This document shows positions 1 through 17,600 of a stretch of 64,000 bases of DNA, in pieces. Location: NCBI RefSeq assembly GCF_040954835.1, contig NC_090718.1, positions 15,887,532 to 15,951,531 on the forward strand. Direction: 5' to 3'. The translations under genes and the position numbers were made by a program. The notes under the pieces are model-generated. The model was given only the letters and a program-made list of their open reading frames with translations, was not told where the DNA came from and did not search any database. Each line of letters opens with the position of its first letter. Within the stretch, counting starts at the first letter, position 1. The stretch comes from Lepisosteus oculatus (Eukaryota > Chordata > Actinopteri > Semionotiformes > Lepisosteidae).

Positions 1-1180
1 TGGCTTTCAGCTGAGCGGCGGCAGCAGGGGAGTTGGAGGCTGGCACAGGGTGCACTCGTACCGTTTGGCCTGTTGCTCTGGGCTCTGAGATCCAGCGTTA
101 CTTTTTTGGGGGACTGATGTCGTTCAGCCCCGAAGACAAGGGGGACTTGACCCTTCTAGCTCCTCTGTCTGGGGTCTGATGCTGAAGTTCTGCGCTGTTT
201 TCCATGTGCCCCTTTCCTTACTGTGGGACTGGACTGCAGATGCCTCACTGTGTAATAAGTGCTGTAGTAGGTTTTTTGGCTTGTTCACATGTGGGGGCTG
301 ATGCATGTTGCAAGATGGGCGTTCTATCATGTTAGAGTCACAGCTGTGGGATGTCGTACGTATCCTCATTCCCCATTTTGCTTCCCGTGGGGACTGGTGA
401 TCTACAGACGCCAAGAGTAAGAACTGCGCAGGCAGGCATCCCCTGGTGCGAGGACAGGAGTCACTGCAGGACTGTCACTAGGGTATCAAGATCGTAAAGG
501 TGATGTGGGAGTCTCTTTAAAATTTGTCAGCTTTTGGACTCATGAAATGTTTTTCATTCAGCACTGTGGAAGCACTAGCCTGTGGTTGTGAGGTGCTAGC
601 AGTGACTTATTTTAAAATGTGAGCTCTGTGTATAGTGCCAGCACTGGGGAGACATACTCCCATGACCTGGCACACTTCTACATCTGTGCCTTAGTGGGGT
701 ATAAAATACCAGCATATGAACTCCTTTGATCTGAGGAGTTCAGCTGTGAACATGTTTTCCACCCCCTTGACATGAAAGTCCAAACCCGGGTCCCGCGCAG
801 GCTCAGCGGTCGAGCGGATGAGCGTTTTAACGAAGTGCGTTGATTAAAGGGGCAGCGCGTGTTCTGAGCTCTGTACTGTAACTGCAGCCGGGCGGGCAGG
901 CGGGCGGCGGGGTGTGTGTGGAGCTGCTGCGCCCGCCGGTCAGGCGAGAAGCGTCTGGAGAGTCTGTTAGAGGTCGGTCCTGGAGCTCAAGGTGAGCTCT
1001 GCAACAGGGATGGTTGGCGTAGCTTTGTCAGGCTTTAATAAGAAGGGAGTGACACCGACCCATTTAGTCCCAAACCACAATGGGCTCAAAAGCATTAAGG
1101 GAAACGGGAAGAGAGTTAAAGAAGAAAGCCCAAAGAATACAGTGCTGAAGACCTCAAAACGCTTCTCTCTCTCTCTCCAG
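1..1180 (+). other. DDX6: Upstream intron of DDX6 (no coding exon seen)
   Basis: I looked for the DDX6 N-terminal exon (about 88 residues in human, Gln- and Gly-rich, ending just before the Asp that opens the 1181 exon) and did not find it, so it should lie upstream of the window. The stretch ends in a strong CT tract and AG at 1179-1180, a good acceptor. A GC-rich patch at about 780-1000 resembles a CpG-rich promoter, and a donor-like CAAG/GTGAGC lies at about 988-996. These could mark an internal promoter but nothing proves it. The rest shows no recognisable gene. Confidence 0.6.
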
Positions 1181-6316
<5,136 letters not shown>

Positions 6317-8489
6317 GCAGGTGAGGGGCCGTGGGAGCTGGCGGTTTAACACGCTTATTCAACATGTTGTTTGCCTTCTGCATGTGTTTTGCTTTTAAGT
6401 AAATTATTGCTAGCAGTGAAAGCAGGCGTGCGTGTTGGTGAGCCGGTCAGTCCCGTGTCTAATAGTGAATTTCTCTGTTTTCCAGGCAATTCACGGAGGA
6501 TCGTATCCCCTGCCTTTCCCCCCTCCCCCTGTGTTGGAACTGTTTTCTTCCTTTTTCTTTGGGAAGATTTTTTTTTAGTTTAATTTCAGTTTCTACCCCC
6601 TCCATGTATTTTTTTCCCGTGAAATCGGCCTCAAGCGGAAGACGGGGATTTTGTGTGCCGCCAGGAGAGAGGAAGGTGATGCTGGGTCTCGGCGGTCGCG
6701 TGGCTGTGCCCGTGCGCGTGGTGGGCACTCAAGTTGCACTCCCAGATCCTGAACGAGACTCGAGCACTTCAGTGTGGGGACAGCAGGGGACCAAGGAGCA
6801 GCGGTTTTCACCTTCCCTCTCCCGTTCAGCCACGGCACACTGCTTTATTTCCACCTCTCCAAGATTTGTTTTCCACAGTTTCCTTTTGGTTTTGTTCCCT
6901 TGTTCTTTTAATGGCTTTTAGCTATTTGTATGAAGTGCCTTATGAAGCAGAACTTTGGAGTAATAACCTGCTAATTCGGACCCACCCGCCCCCTCGCCGC
7001 CCCACACTTCGTCAGATAGTCTGTCCGCGGGCTCGATATCCGGCTCTCCGGTCCGAACCCTTCGCCCGTGTCCCGTCCTGTCTGTGTCCGCGTCCAGGGC
7101 AGGACATGTCGTGAGAGGGGAGGAGTGCTGGGAGAGGTTGAAATAAACGCAGGCGCCGGCCGACCGAGCTGCTCGTGGCTTCGGTACAGAATAGTGACTC
7201 AGGCTGATCCTCGCAGAAGCCAAAACTTCAGTCCCGTCTCCAGGAGAGAGCGAGTGGGCGGGCGGGCGGGCGCTTCTCAGAGACGACCCTCTTCGTCCTC
7301 CTTGGCCTGGAGTTGGAAACACTAAGGGAGCGGAAACAAGACTTCGTGCTTTTCTCGGCCAGTTGTCGCCGCCGCCGGAGGATTTCTTTCAGGAACAGAG
7401 ACCAGTATTTTACAGCCCATTTTCTCTCGCTTTCTTCTGGATGAGTCACCCTTCTCCGAGATGTGTGCCCCCAAGAGACGCTCATTTTTTTGGCACAATG
7501 TAAACTTTGTAAATACTTTTGTTCCTATTTTTTTAACAAGTTGAAAAGGCTGGACTGGTGTAGTAGTATGGCTGAAGGGATACACCTGTGAGGTGGGGAA
7601 CACACGTCAGTGCTGGGGAAATCATGCTTTGAAGTGGATTCTGGCCCTTTCACCGTTGTGGTAGTGATATTTTTTCTGAACCTGGCTGGGGTCTGCATAA
7701 GCTTTTTGAGGGCACTTATTTGTCTGTGACGATCGTTTGGCTGCGCAGCATGTTTCTTGTTCTCGTGCTGCTCTGCCTCCACGCTGCCGCTGTCCTGACG
7801 CAGCAGCTGCGCCACAGTATTGTTGAGATGGGGTAACAGAGGCGTGGTCCTCGCCCCCCTCTTGCAGATCCAGCACTGGTTTGTGTTTCTGTCCTTCACA
7901 CAGCTGAGGAGACGCACCGCTGTCTTCTGTCCAGCCTTTGCTTGGAATGCTGATTTACGAGGCACCCGTTTTGAATTCCCTGCTTCTTGTTTTTAAGCGT
8001 AAACCAGATTACTTAGACCTGCTCAAGCGTTCTGGAGAGTCTTTAGTGTCCTCTATGCTGCAGTGCGGCTTATTTTTGCTAATCGGTGAAGATGCAGGTG
8101 TTTGGGGTGGGGATTTTTTTTTAGTGACCCATCTGTGGCACATGTGACCCAGATGATTAAAAAATGAATTTGCAGGAATTAATTGTCAATCCCCTCCTAC
8201 ACACAACACGCAAACACCCACCTTCAGCCAGGTGTGCAGGTGTTAATATATTGGTGCCCTTCGCACAAAGAAGAGATTTGCGATGACCATAGCAGGAAGA
8301 ATGTCCTTGGTGCCTCGTGAATGAGCAGGGGCTTTTTTTTCTGTTTACAAAAGATGCTGCACAGAAAAAACAAAAAAACTTGCAGCTCCAGCTGCGTTAA
8401 AGTACAGACTTGAGTAATGGGGTCAGGCAATAACCAGACTGACTGCACTGCTGTCTCTGATCTCTGACCAGCCTGCGAGAGACAGGTGT

Positions 8490-8512
8490 GGGGGGGTGGG
8501 TGGGTGGGCGGG
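8490..8512 (+). other. G-quadruplex-type tract in the DDX6 3' UTR
   Basis: Five runs of at least three G are separated by single T or C bases (8490-8512). Further G-run clusters follow at about 8545-8575 and 8740-8758. On the plus strand this would be in the DDX6 mRNA and fits the standard G3N1-7 quadruplex pattern. Folding is inferred from composition only. Confidence 0.55.
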
Positions 8513-10144
8513 CAGGTGAAGGCGGGGAAGTGGAATCAGGAAAAGGGGGTGGGAGGGGAGGGTTTGGGGTTGAATTTTTGGGATGTTGGGGTGGGGCTGG
8601 GGTTTGTGAAAGGCTGTTAACCAAAATCATTGGTTTGGAAGTCTTTCCCGAGCTGTGCTTCTGGAAGGGATCGCTTTAATTGTAGGAGGGTGGTGGTGGT
8701 TGGCGTCTCCAGCTGACCCCTCGGGAAGCACAGCTCTTGGGTGGGGGTGGGGGGGGGCAGGTACGGCAAGTATCTGCTGGGAGCAGCCGGCTCTCGGCTC
8801 GGCTCCTTGGTGACCGCCGAGGTCAAGAAGCCGAGCCAACAGGGCAGGCGTGTCGGGGAGCCTCTGTCAACAACGAGGGGTAGATGCTCTTTTTTTTGCT
8901 CAGGAATGATGCGGAGGTTTCAGTGTGTCGGTGGGGAAAGTTCCCAGGAGCGGTAGAAATGAAAAGCGTGTGCTTTCCGAGAGATAAGGACCTCGGAGGA
9001 GAGCTCAGGCTTCCTGCCCGAGCCTGCCCCTTCCTCGCACTCGCCTGGCCTTGGCAGCCTTCCTGAGCCGGACCTTGGCCCCTCGTGTCCTGACCTGGGG
9101 TGCGCGTGTGAGCGCGGATCTCTCCAGCTGGCTGGGAGGCGAGGGGCTGAAGCCAGCAGGCAAGATTTGGCAGCTGCCTGTTAATTTTCTTTTTAATTTT
9201 CTTTTTTGACCATCTAGTTATGGGAGTAAAGTCTGCAGCCCGTCTTTCTTCCAGGTAAAGTTTCAATCGCATAGAGGATCCCTGTCTTTTGCCGAGCGAA
9301 GAACTGTTTTGGATTCCTGCTTAACCCAGGACGAGGCTGCAGCCTTCACCCTAAATTCTAGGAGCAGTTTACTTTAAATAGAAGAATGAGATGGGGAGCA
9401 TCTATCCCTTTGTTTATCCCTGAAGTTCAATTATTTGCTGGTCGTAGGGCATCGTTTAACATCTCGTTCTTCCAAAAGCTTAAAGGGGAGGGATTGCTGC
9501 CTCAATGCATCTGTACTGCAAGAGTCTGATCTGAAGTTCACTCACCGGCACATCAGTGTCCTCAGTGGGGCCGGCTCTGAGCTCTCTACCCCACAGCTCG
9601 GGCAGGGAAGCGAGTCAGCATTAGCATTTGTACACGTCGCATGAGGGCAGGGTTTCTGACTTGTGTGGGGGAACTGGAGGCTTTGTGGTACAGATGCATT
9701 GATTTTCTTATTTTGGGGTTTTAAGTTGGGGAATGGGGTTGAGTGGGTGGGGGAGAATCAGGACTTGAATTGGCGTTTATCCTAATACATGCTCTTCCAC
9801 TCTGAACTCATAAGGGCTGGGGGCTGGGAAATCACCTTCCTTAATAAAAGCACCTTTAAGGTTTGACAAAGCAATTGGCTAATAAGCTGTTACCCCTGGG
9901 TGAGTAGTCTTTAAAAAAAAAAAACAGCTGTGAAATTTTCAAGTGATTGGTTTTAGTTTTAATTCTTGTTTTTCAAATTCAAAAGACAATTTGGAAAGAA
10001 AAACCGTGTTGACCACTTTTTTTTTTAGTTAAATTTGGCCCTTTTTGGAATTGGCAATACTTTACAGTGAAGCTGGATTTTTTTAAAAGGGTTGGTAACT
10101 TGAAATGGTTGAGATCTGAAGTGACTGGAATGTTTTTGTTAAGA

Positions 10145-10150
10145 AATAAA
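10145..10150 (+). promoter_or_regulatory. DDX6: Candidate distal polyadenylation signal of DDX6
   Basis: AATAAA is followed within about 30 bases by T- and GT-rich sequence (GACTTGTGGCTGTTCTC). It is the last good signal before the sequence changes character and TREH begins. An upstream signal lies at 9843-9848. Confidence 0.5.
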
Positions 10151-10170
10151 GCTCACTGGAATTCTATGAC

Positions 10171-11560
10171 TTGTGGCTGTTCTCATTGAGCTAAAGGGGC
10201 TTGCTCAGAAGTGGGTAGAGGGGAGGCCAGGGTGGTATGGAGACTGGTTTCAGTGGATGTCCAGTAGGTGGCAGGGTGGTGCCTTGGCTTCTTTTTTTGT
10301 AGTCTCCTGCCGGACTCGACCTTAACGTGTGGCATCAATGCTAGATGACGCACCCCACAAGATGGGCTCAGCTGATGGCTTTAGCGAGGCTTGTGCAGGC
10401 TTGACGCGACGCCAGGCACACAGCGTCTTCAACACTTGCTCCTCTGTGCTGCTGATGAAACAAGGGGAGCGGTCGGCTCTTGTCTGATGGCGAAACAGTC
10501 TTCGGCTGCACTGCCGTGGCCGGAGGCAGTGGGATTTCCTGGATTTGCTGGTGGGGTGCTTGTCCAGGCGAAGCCAGTGGCTTGCTGCCCCTCTGGGGGG
10601 GGGGTGGGTGTGGGTATACCGGCACTTCGAGTTGACTTCACCAGACAAGGTTAAGGCCCACGCTGAAAAGCTTGTCGGTTCATCCTTTTCTTTTACAACT
10701 GTTGGGGGGGGAGTTTTCCATCCTCGAGCGTCCCTGCAGCCGTGTTCATTTGGTTTGCGATGGGTTGGCGGGAGTCCCGCGCTCGGAGGAGCTCTGGACC
10801 TGTGAGTCCGCTACCAGCTCAAACAAAGAGGTATACAGAAGGGAGAGGAAGGTGTCTTTCCAAACTATCAACGTGCGAACGTCTAGTGCTAAAAATGAAG
10901 CAGTGGTCAAGGGAACGTGACCTGGCCGGGGACAGTCGCGGGTGGGGGGGCCTGATTGAAGAGGTTTGGTTTATTCAGCCTGATTCGGTGTAGCACTCAT
11001 GCAGATTTAGGAGAGGGCATGGCTGAGCTCCACGCCAGCAGACGCCAGCATCCCGCAGAGCGTATCCCATGCTGCAGCTCTCTAGAGGGCACGGCTTTTG
11101 TCAGGACACACGGGACAGCTTCCTCCCATCATGTAAGGACGGCATCTGTCTGGAGACACGGGGCCCTGTCCATCACACGTCAACTGCTCCAGAAAGGGTA
11201 GAACTCCTGTCAGCCTTCTGGAATGAAACTCACTTGCCCTCACAGGAGAGGGTTTCCTAATACCCAATTCCTCATCTGCAGTGCTTGGTTTCACGCTCCA
11301 CCCTGCTGAACTGCGGTAATATCGTCTTACTCACTCCACTGGTCTCAATGTCTCCCTGGCTTCAGGAGGTGGTGCTGAGGCCGATCGGGGGATTTGCATG
11401 ACGGCGTGGTCTCTGCGAGTCTCTGCTGGCAAGCTCCTGTGGTTCTGGCACTGTGTGGTGGGCGGGCGGGCTTGTCTCTCTTGGCAGAGACGTTGAAGTC
11501 TGTGGTTTAAACCTCAGTCGTGGTTTTATCTCGGATCCCCCACATAACCCTGCCGTTCAC
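10171..11560. other. Intergenic region between DDX6 and TREH
   Basis: The short open frames here show no family resemblance and no paired splice sites. The base composition is mixed with a G run at 10595-10606. I see no RNA gene or recognisable repeat. Confidence 0.5.
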
Positions 11561-11664
11561 GATAAGGGCGTCATAAAGCAGGGAGCTGGGAGGCCTTGGA
11601 CACTGCCCAGGCGATAGCGCAGTGTTCTCCCAGTGTGGAGGCAGTCGGGACGAGTCGTGACGGG
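11561..11664 (+). promoter_or_regulatory. TREH: Probable TREH proximal promoter / 5' UTR
   Basis: About 100 bases before the TREH start codon lie a GATA motif (GATAAGG, 11561-11567) and TCATAAAG (11571-11578). The second could serve as a weak TATA element or a CDX-type site. GATA and CDX factors drive intestinal brush-border genes, which suits trehalase. The transcription start is not visible, so this is inference from motif position. Confidence 0.3.
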
Positions 11665-14600
11665 ATGGACTGGGCTCTTCTGTGGACCTGCTGTCTGGCC
11701 CTGCTCCCTGTGCTCAGGTGCGCTCTGCCTCCTCCCTGCGACAGGTAAGCTGGCTTTTCCCCATGCTCCACTTTCAGCCCCTTCGTTCAGCTCCTGCTTC
11801 CCTGTAGGAACTGTCCTGGAGCGCGGCTCTCTCCACCGGGCCGAGCGCTGTCCGAGTTGATTAGTCTGCAGTGGAAGATCCGAGTCTGTGAGCCGGGCAT
11901 GATAGCAGCGCATGTGCCCAGTTGGAGGCTTGTGGCGATCATGAGCAGCTGTAGTTTGTGTGAAGACATGCACACGTGCTCTTGCTTTATCAGAGATGAA
12001 CTGCAGCGCGGAGTTCGCCTGAAGCTGCCGTTCTGTGAAACAGTGGGCTTTCTGAATTTTTGCATGAATTCACTGCCGAGTGTTGGCAGAGCTTCGTGTG
12101 GTCCTTCTGATATTTGAAAGGAGCCTGAGTGAACAGAGCATGCTGTAGGGTTAGGGCTAGGGTCTCTGGGCTGGTGTGGGCCTCCTTGTTCTGTGCTCAG
12201 TTTCCGAGCTGCCCCGTCCTCTCCTCTCCGCTGAGAGGAGGTGCAGCAGCGGTGTGAGTGGAACCTGGAGAGAGATTCTCCTCCTCACAGGCTCATTTCA
12301 ACACTTCAGAGATACTGCCCTTTCCCCCTGCCTGGAATGCTGGGTAACATTTCAGTTAGCATTTTTGCCACCTGCTTCTTGTAGTTGATGGGAAAACAGG
12401 CTCTGTGAGATGTCTCAAGTTCTTCTTGTCACAGGTTTGTTCTCATCAACTTGACAGGAACTTTGACCCTTTCGAGTAATGAGGATAAAGGCATTGACTG
12501 TTCATCTGTTTAAAATTGTAAGTGCGATGAGCAAGGTTAAATTGGCATTAAATTAAAAGAAACCGGCAAATTCACAAACTCGAAGGCAGTGTTTGATTGC
12601 TTTATGGAATGGAATATTCACCGTGTTCCTGAAGAAAAGCTAAGTATACATCAAGTTGTGTGTACTGTACTTTGAAAGTAATATCTTTGAAACTTACAAT
12701 TTGTTTAAATATTAACAGGAATTACAAGACTTTTGAACCCTGAGCTGTTCTTCACTCTCAGGTATTAATCTGAAAGTAAGCTAACCGCTAGCTGGTGTAT
12801 TAATAACAGGACAGACTGTGGGGAGATTGTCCAATGAATTTGTTTGCTATGGAGTGGAAAAATAAGGTCATGAGTGTTTAAACAGAAGAGCCTAGAGCTC
12901 AATACCTGTGTTTCTCCTACATTAGTTAAAGCCTTGCTTCTGCAAGGCGAGACAGCTAATTGTAAAGCATATGGCTGCCCCCTCTAGAGGTGGTCGATCT
13001 GTCTCAGCCTGTCATGTCTTCGTGTCCTGCCTTCTGTTTGAGCATGTGTCAGACCCTGCACAGCGCTCATGAGGCAGACCTCGCTCCGGAGCACAGCTTT
13101 CCAGTCAGACTCTCTGCAGGCAGGGCTCTCAGATTTCCTTAATATTAATCACTCCCTACACTTCTATAGCTCTTCTCTGGACCTCCACCGGGGCAGGTTA
13201 TGGGGATCCCCTCCACCCCCACCAGTGTGTACCCCCACCTGGATGATGCTCCAGTCCTCTCCCAGCTCTCAGTGGGGAGGAGAGCAGAGTTATGAGGCCA
13301 GTTCAGAGACGGGGGTTATTAGGAGGCCATGATGGGTAAAGACCAGGGGGAGATTTGACCAGGACACTGGGGTAACACCCCTACTCTTCTCGAGAAACAC
13401 CCCGGGATTGTTAATGACCTCAGAGAGTCAGGACCTCAGTTTTACATCTCATCTGAAGGATAGTGCCTTTTTTTTTCTACAGTATAGTCTCCCTGCCACT
13501 GTACTGGGGCATTAGGACCCACACAGACCGCAGGGTGAGCGCCCCCTGCTGGCCCCACTGACACCTCTTCCAGCTGAAGCCTCAGCTCTCCCAGGAGTCT
13601 CCCCTCCAGGTACTGGCCAGGCTCTCACTGCTGGGCTCCAGTGGGCGGCCAGCTGGGAGCTGCAGGGTGATATGGTCACAGAAAATGTGACCTGCAGAGT
13701 TCCCCTGGGTTCTAGTGGAAGTCAGTCCTGCAGGTACATGGGCACCGTCCCCTGATCCTGTGTGCCAATTCTGCTCAGAGGAGAACTTTTTGTGGATTTG
13801 GGCATATTGTTACCGGTCCATGGCACCCGGTATAACCGCTATTGGTCTTCTTAAGAGAGTGAAGTGTTTTACTCAGGGTGTTTCGACAGATGGGGCCTGA
13901 TCTATACAGTTCAAATAAGGATCTCTTGCATCATTACAACTGGCTTGTAATGTCTTGATGATGGCGTGTGACTGAACTTGTGCTTATTTTCTAGTCTGCT
14001 TACTGTATAATCCTCATGAAGCTGGAGGATCAGACACTCCTAATACCAGTCAGCCTAGAGCAGAAAGAAATAAGCCTTTGAGGTTTTATTGAGAAACATC
14101 AGAATCATTTGGACATGTTTTGAATGCAGTAATAATTTAAAGACAGCATTCAGGTGAATTCTTCTGCGCTGCTCTGGTCGGTGTCTGGTGAGGCGCTGTT
14201 TTTCAAGAGCTGCGGTCAGCCTGATTTTGGCTGTGTCCTCTTCGTCAGTGAGATCTACTGCATGGGGGAGATCCTGAGGCAGGTCCAGCTGGCCAGGCTG
14301 TTCGACGACGATAAGCACTTCGTGGATATGAAGCTGAAGGAGCCCCCAGGTGAGCCGCTCTTCATGTTGATGTAGTATAAGTGCCCATTATTGCTTCCTG
14401 TACCTTCTGTGAGCCTTCTAGACCTGCTGTAAGGCGTTGGATCAGACACACACTCACAGCACAACCAATTTTCTACCAGTACAGTATGTCTTTAGACTGT
14501 GGGAGAAAACCCACTCGAACCCGGGAAGAACATGCAAACTCCACACAGACCGCACCCAGGAAATCGGCAATGCTACCCACTGCGCCACTGCGCTGCCCTG

Positions 14601-17600
14601 CCAGTTACGCATCCCAGACTTAAAATATCCCACCACCCACACCTTCCCGGAGTTCCTCTGCGGTGAAGACTGGCATTGGGACGTCAGATTGATCTCAGAC
14701 GTTGTGGTGGCCGCTGTCTTGTTCCATTGCCATTGCAGAAAGAGTGCTGCAGTCTTTCTGGAACCTGACCTCTCGGGTTCCAGGTGGAAACCTTCCTGCG
14801 TCCCAGCTTCGGAAATTCCTCGAGGATTTCTTTGAGGAACCAGGGACGGAGTTCGAACCATGGACTCCAGCGGATTGGCACAGCAAGTAAGATTGTCACA
14901 GACTAGCATGCAATGAGGCGCTCGTTTGAGCTGAATTACGGTTTAAAAAGGAGGCTGTAGTTCAGGCCAATGAAGGGTAGCAGGGCAGAAACATTACAGT
15001 GTCTTTGCTACAGATAGAAGCAAGAGTTTGATGTTTCCAGGTCAAGCTCTGCTGCTTCCTTTTTTGTGATATTAATGAAAAGGCCAAGGAGCTCTGGAGG
15101 GCTGTCTTGGAAAAACTTGTAGATTCCCGCCGCTAAAACACCTGTCAACACGAAGAATGTGCTTTGCTACCTGATTGACTGGGAAGGGGGGATATAGAAG
15201 GTGTGATGAAGTCATTCTTGGGGTTTTTCTTGCAGGCCCAGGTTCCTGTCGAAGATCGCGGACGGCAGGCTGCGCCGCTGGGCCAAGGAGCTCCACCAGC
15301 TGTGGAAATCGCTCGGGAGGAAGGTGGGAGCAGTGGGCGCGGTGCCTGTGCACAGTGAAGCCCCCGGTGCAGTTAGAAAGCTTCTCTAACCTTGTTGTGT
15401 GCAGGTGCGCCCTGATGTGAGGGTACATCCTGAGCTCTACTCCCTGATCTACACCCCCAACCCCCTCATCGTCCCTGGGGGGCGCTTCAGGGAGCTCTAC
15501 TACTGGTAGGTCCTGTGGGTATCGGCGTGAGACTAGCGGTACGTTCTTCTCAGCAACAGGCCCATCAGTGGCAGGGGTATCCACTGTTCCTGTGGAATTG
15601 GAGGGATCCGTGTGAGCTCCACACTGCACGCAGCTGTGTGTTAGGGTGGAAACGTTGCCCAGGCGTGACCTGCTCTGCCCTGTGATGTTCAGGGACTCTT
15701 ACTGGGTGATCAATGGGCTGCTGCTCTCCGAGATGCAGGACACAGCGCGAGGCATGATCGAGAACTTCCTCCACCTCGTGGACAAGTAAGATGCTTTTTT
15801 TGGTTTTGTTTCATGTTCTCTGCTTGGGTCTCCTCACGTCAGGCAGGGTGTTCTGACGAAGGCCAAGACATGCGTGGCTCACCCTGCTCCTCAGGTGTGC
15901 CTGTTCTGCCCTCGACAGTCTCCCTCTCAGTGAGTGTTTCCTCAGAGGGTAATAAAGCTTGAATTGAACTGAATTTGTCTTCACCCCGACAGCACTGTTG
16001 CCCCACCTTCTCCTTCTTTGATCTTCAGCTTTTTCTGCTCCTCCTTCACTGTTCTCCTGGGGCATCGTACACCATTTAACCACTTTGTTTTTCACGTGTT
16101 CTTTTGGTTTGGAAACGAGCTGTATGTTTCAGAGGACAAGTGGAGTGTGTTGCAAAGAGCTCTGCTTGATGCAGTACAGCCCAGTACACACAAGACACAC
16201 GATGGCGGAGCGGTGGCTCTGTGGCTCAGGATCTGCGCCTGTGGCTGGAAGGTTGCCGGTTCAAATCCCGCGGCCGGCAGAGTAATCCTACTCCGTTGGG
16301 CCCCTGAGCAAGGCCCTTAACCCCAGCTGCTCCAGGGGTGCTGTACAATGACAGACCCTGCGCTCAGACCCCCAGCTTCTCTCCCTGTCTGTGTCTCATG
16401 GAGAGCAAGCTGGGGTCTGCGAAAAGAAATTCCAAATACAAGAACTTGTATATGGCCAATAAAGTGATCTAATCTTTTAAAGAACTGGCCTTTTACAGGG
16501 TAGTCTGCCTTCTAGCTTGCACTCATTGGGGGTCACCTGATGCTACAGTAACAGAGATCAGGAATCAGGAATGAGGAAGACCCACTGGGTGAATAAACAA
16601 GCCTGCTTGGAGATGTTGCTCGTCTTTGCTGGCTCTCTCACGGCTCCGCTGTCCTGCCGCAGGTACGGCTTCGTCCCGAACGGCGGGCGAGTGTACTTCG
16701 AGCGCCGCAGTCAGCCCCCCTTCCTGACGCTCATGGTGGAGAGCTACTACCGTGCCTCGCAGGACAAGGCCTTCCTCAGGTGTGTCCAGGGAGGGCGGCC
16801 GCTGCGCTCCCGAGGGGAAGTGCTGCACCCAGGAGAGACGAAAAAACCACCACACCGCCACTTCACTTTCAACAGCTGTGGATCCAGCACAGGCTGTCCC
16901 AGAGAGCACTGCGCAGAGTACTCACTCCCACCAGGGGGCGCCAGTCCACCACAGGGCACACAAGAGCTGAACCCAGGACCCCCAGCTCTCCATCCCTTTG
17001 CTATAAATATGGATAAGTAGAAAAATTCAAGAAGTTTGTATTGAAACCATTTCAGGCACACAGTGATCTGTACTCCGATTATGGGTCTGATGTGAGTGCT
17101 TGAGTCGCAGTTTACCCATCTGTATGACAAATCTGTCAACACCAGCAGGAGCAGCCCCCACAGTTGAATGGCATGGCAGTTCAGGGACTGGTATTCTGTC
17201 ACCAAGCGCTCTGCAGGGCCTGACGTAGACGCGTCAGATGGTGTGATGGAGGCTGATATCTGCCCCAAGCGCTCTCTGTCATTTGAGCTGTGTTTCGGAG
17301 TTCCCCGTGTGCTGGCGTGACCTGGCCTGTCTCTCAGGACCGCCCTGCCCATTCTGGAGAAGGAGTACGCCTTCTGGATGCAGAACCGCTCCGTGGTCCT
17401 GGAGGCCGCAGGATCGCGGCACACTCTGAATCGCTACAGCGTGGAGGTGGGACAGCCCAGGTACGAGCCGCCCGCGGGGTCCTGAGAAAGCAGGCTTCCC
17501 GTGGTCTTCTTCAGCTGCTACTGATGGACATGCCCTCTGAGCAGCTGTAGTCACACTTACACTCACACACTCCTGCCTTTGACTATATACTAGATATTTC

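Larger units (their letters stand above)
6317..10170 (+). other. DDX6: DDX6 3' UTR, with a probable UTR intron at 6321-6485
   Basis: The TGA at 6314-6316 is followed four bases later by a donor-like CAG/GTGAGG (6321), and an acceptor TTCCAG ends at 6485, so the last exon is probably wholly untranslated. The stop sits within 50 bases of that junction, so nonsense-mediated decay would not be expected. The following 3.7 kb has no conserved coding frame and is rich in T runs and G tracts. AATAAA at 9843-9848 and 10145-10150 are candidate polyadenylation signals; a GT/TTCT-rich stretch follows the second. DDX6 is known to have a long 3' UTR in other vertebrates. The UTR's extent is inferred. Confidence 0.65.

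Noticed and set aside
16258-16268. tRNA gene
   Set aside because: Only the pol III boxes are present and the arms do not fold into a full cloverleaf; it is the head of a SINE.
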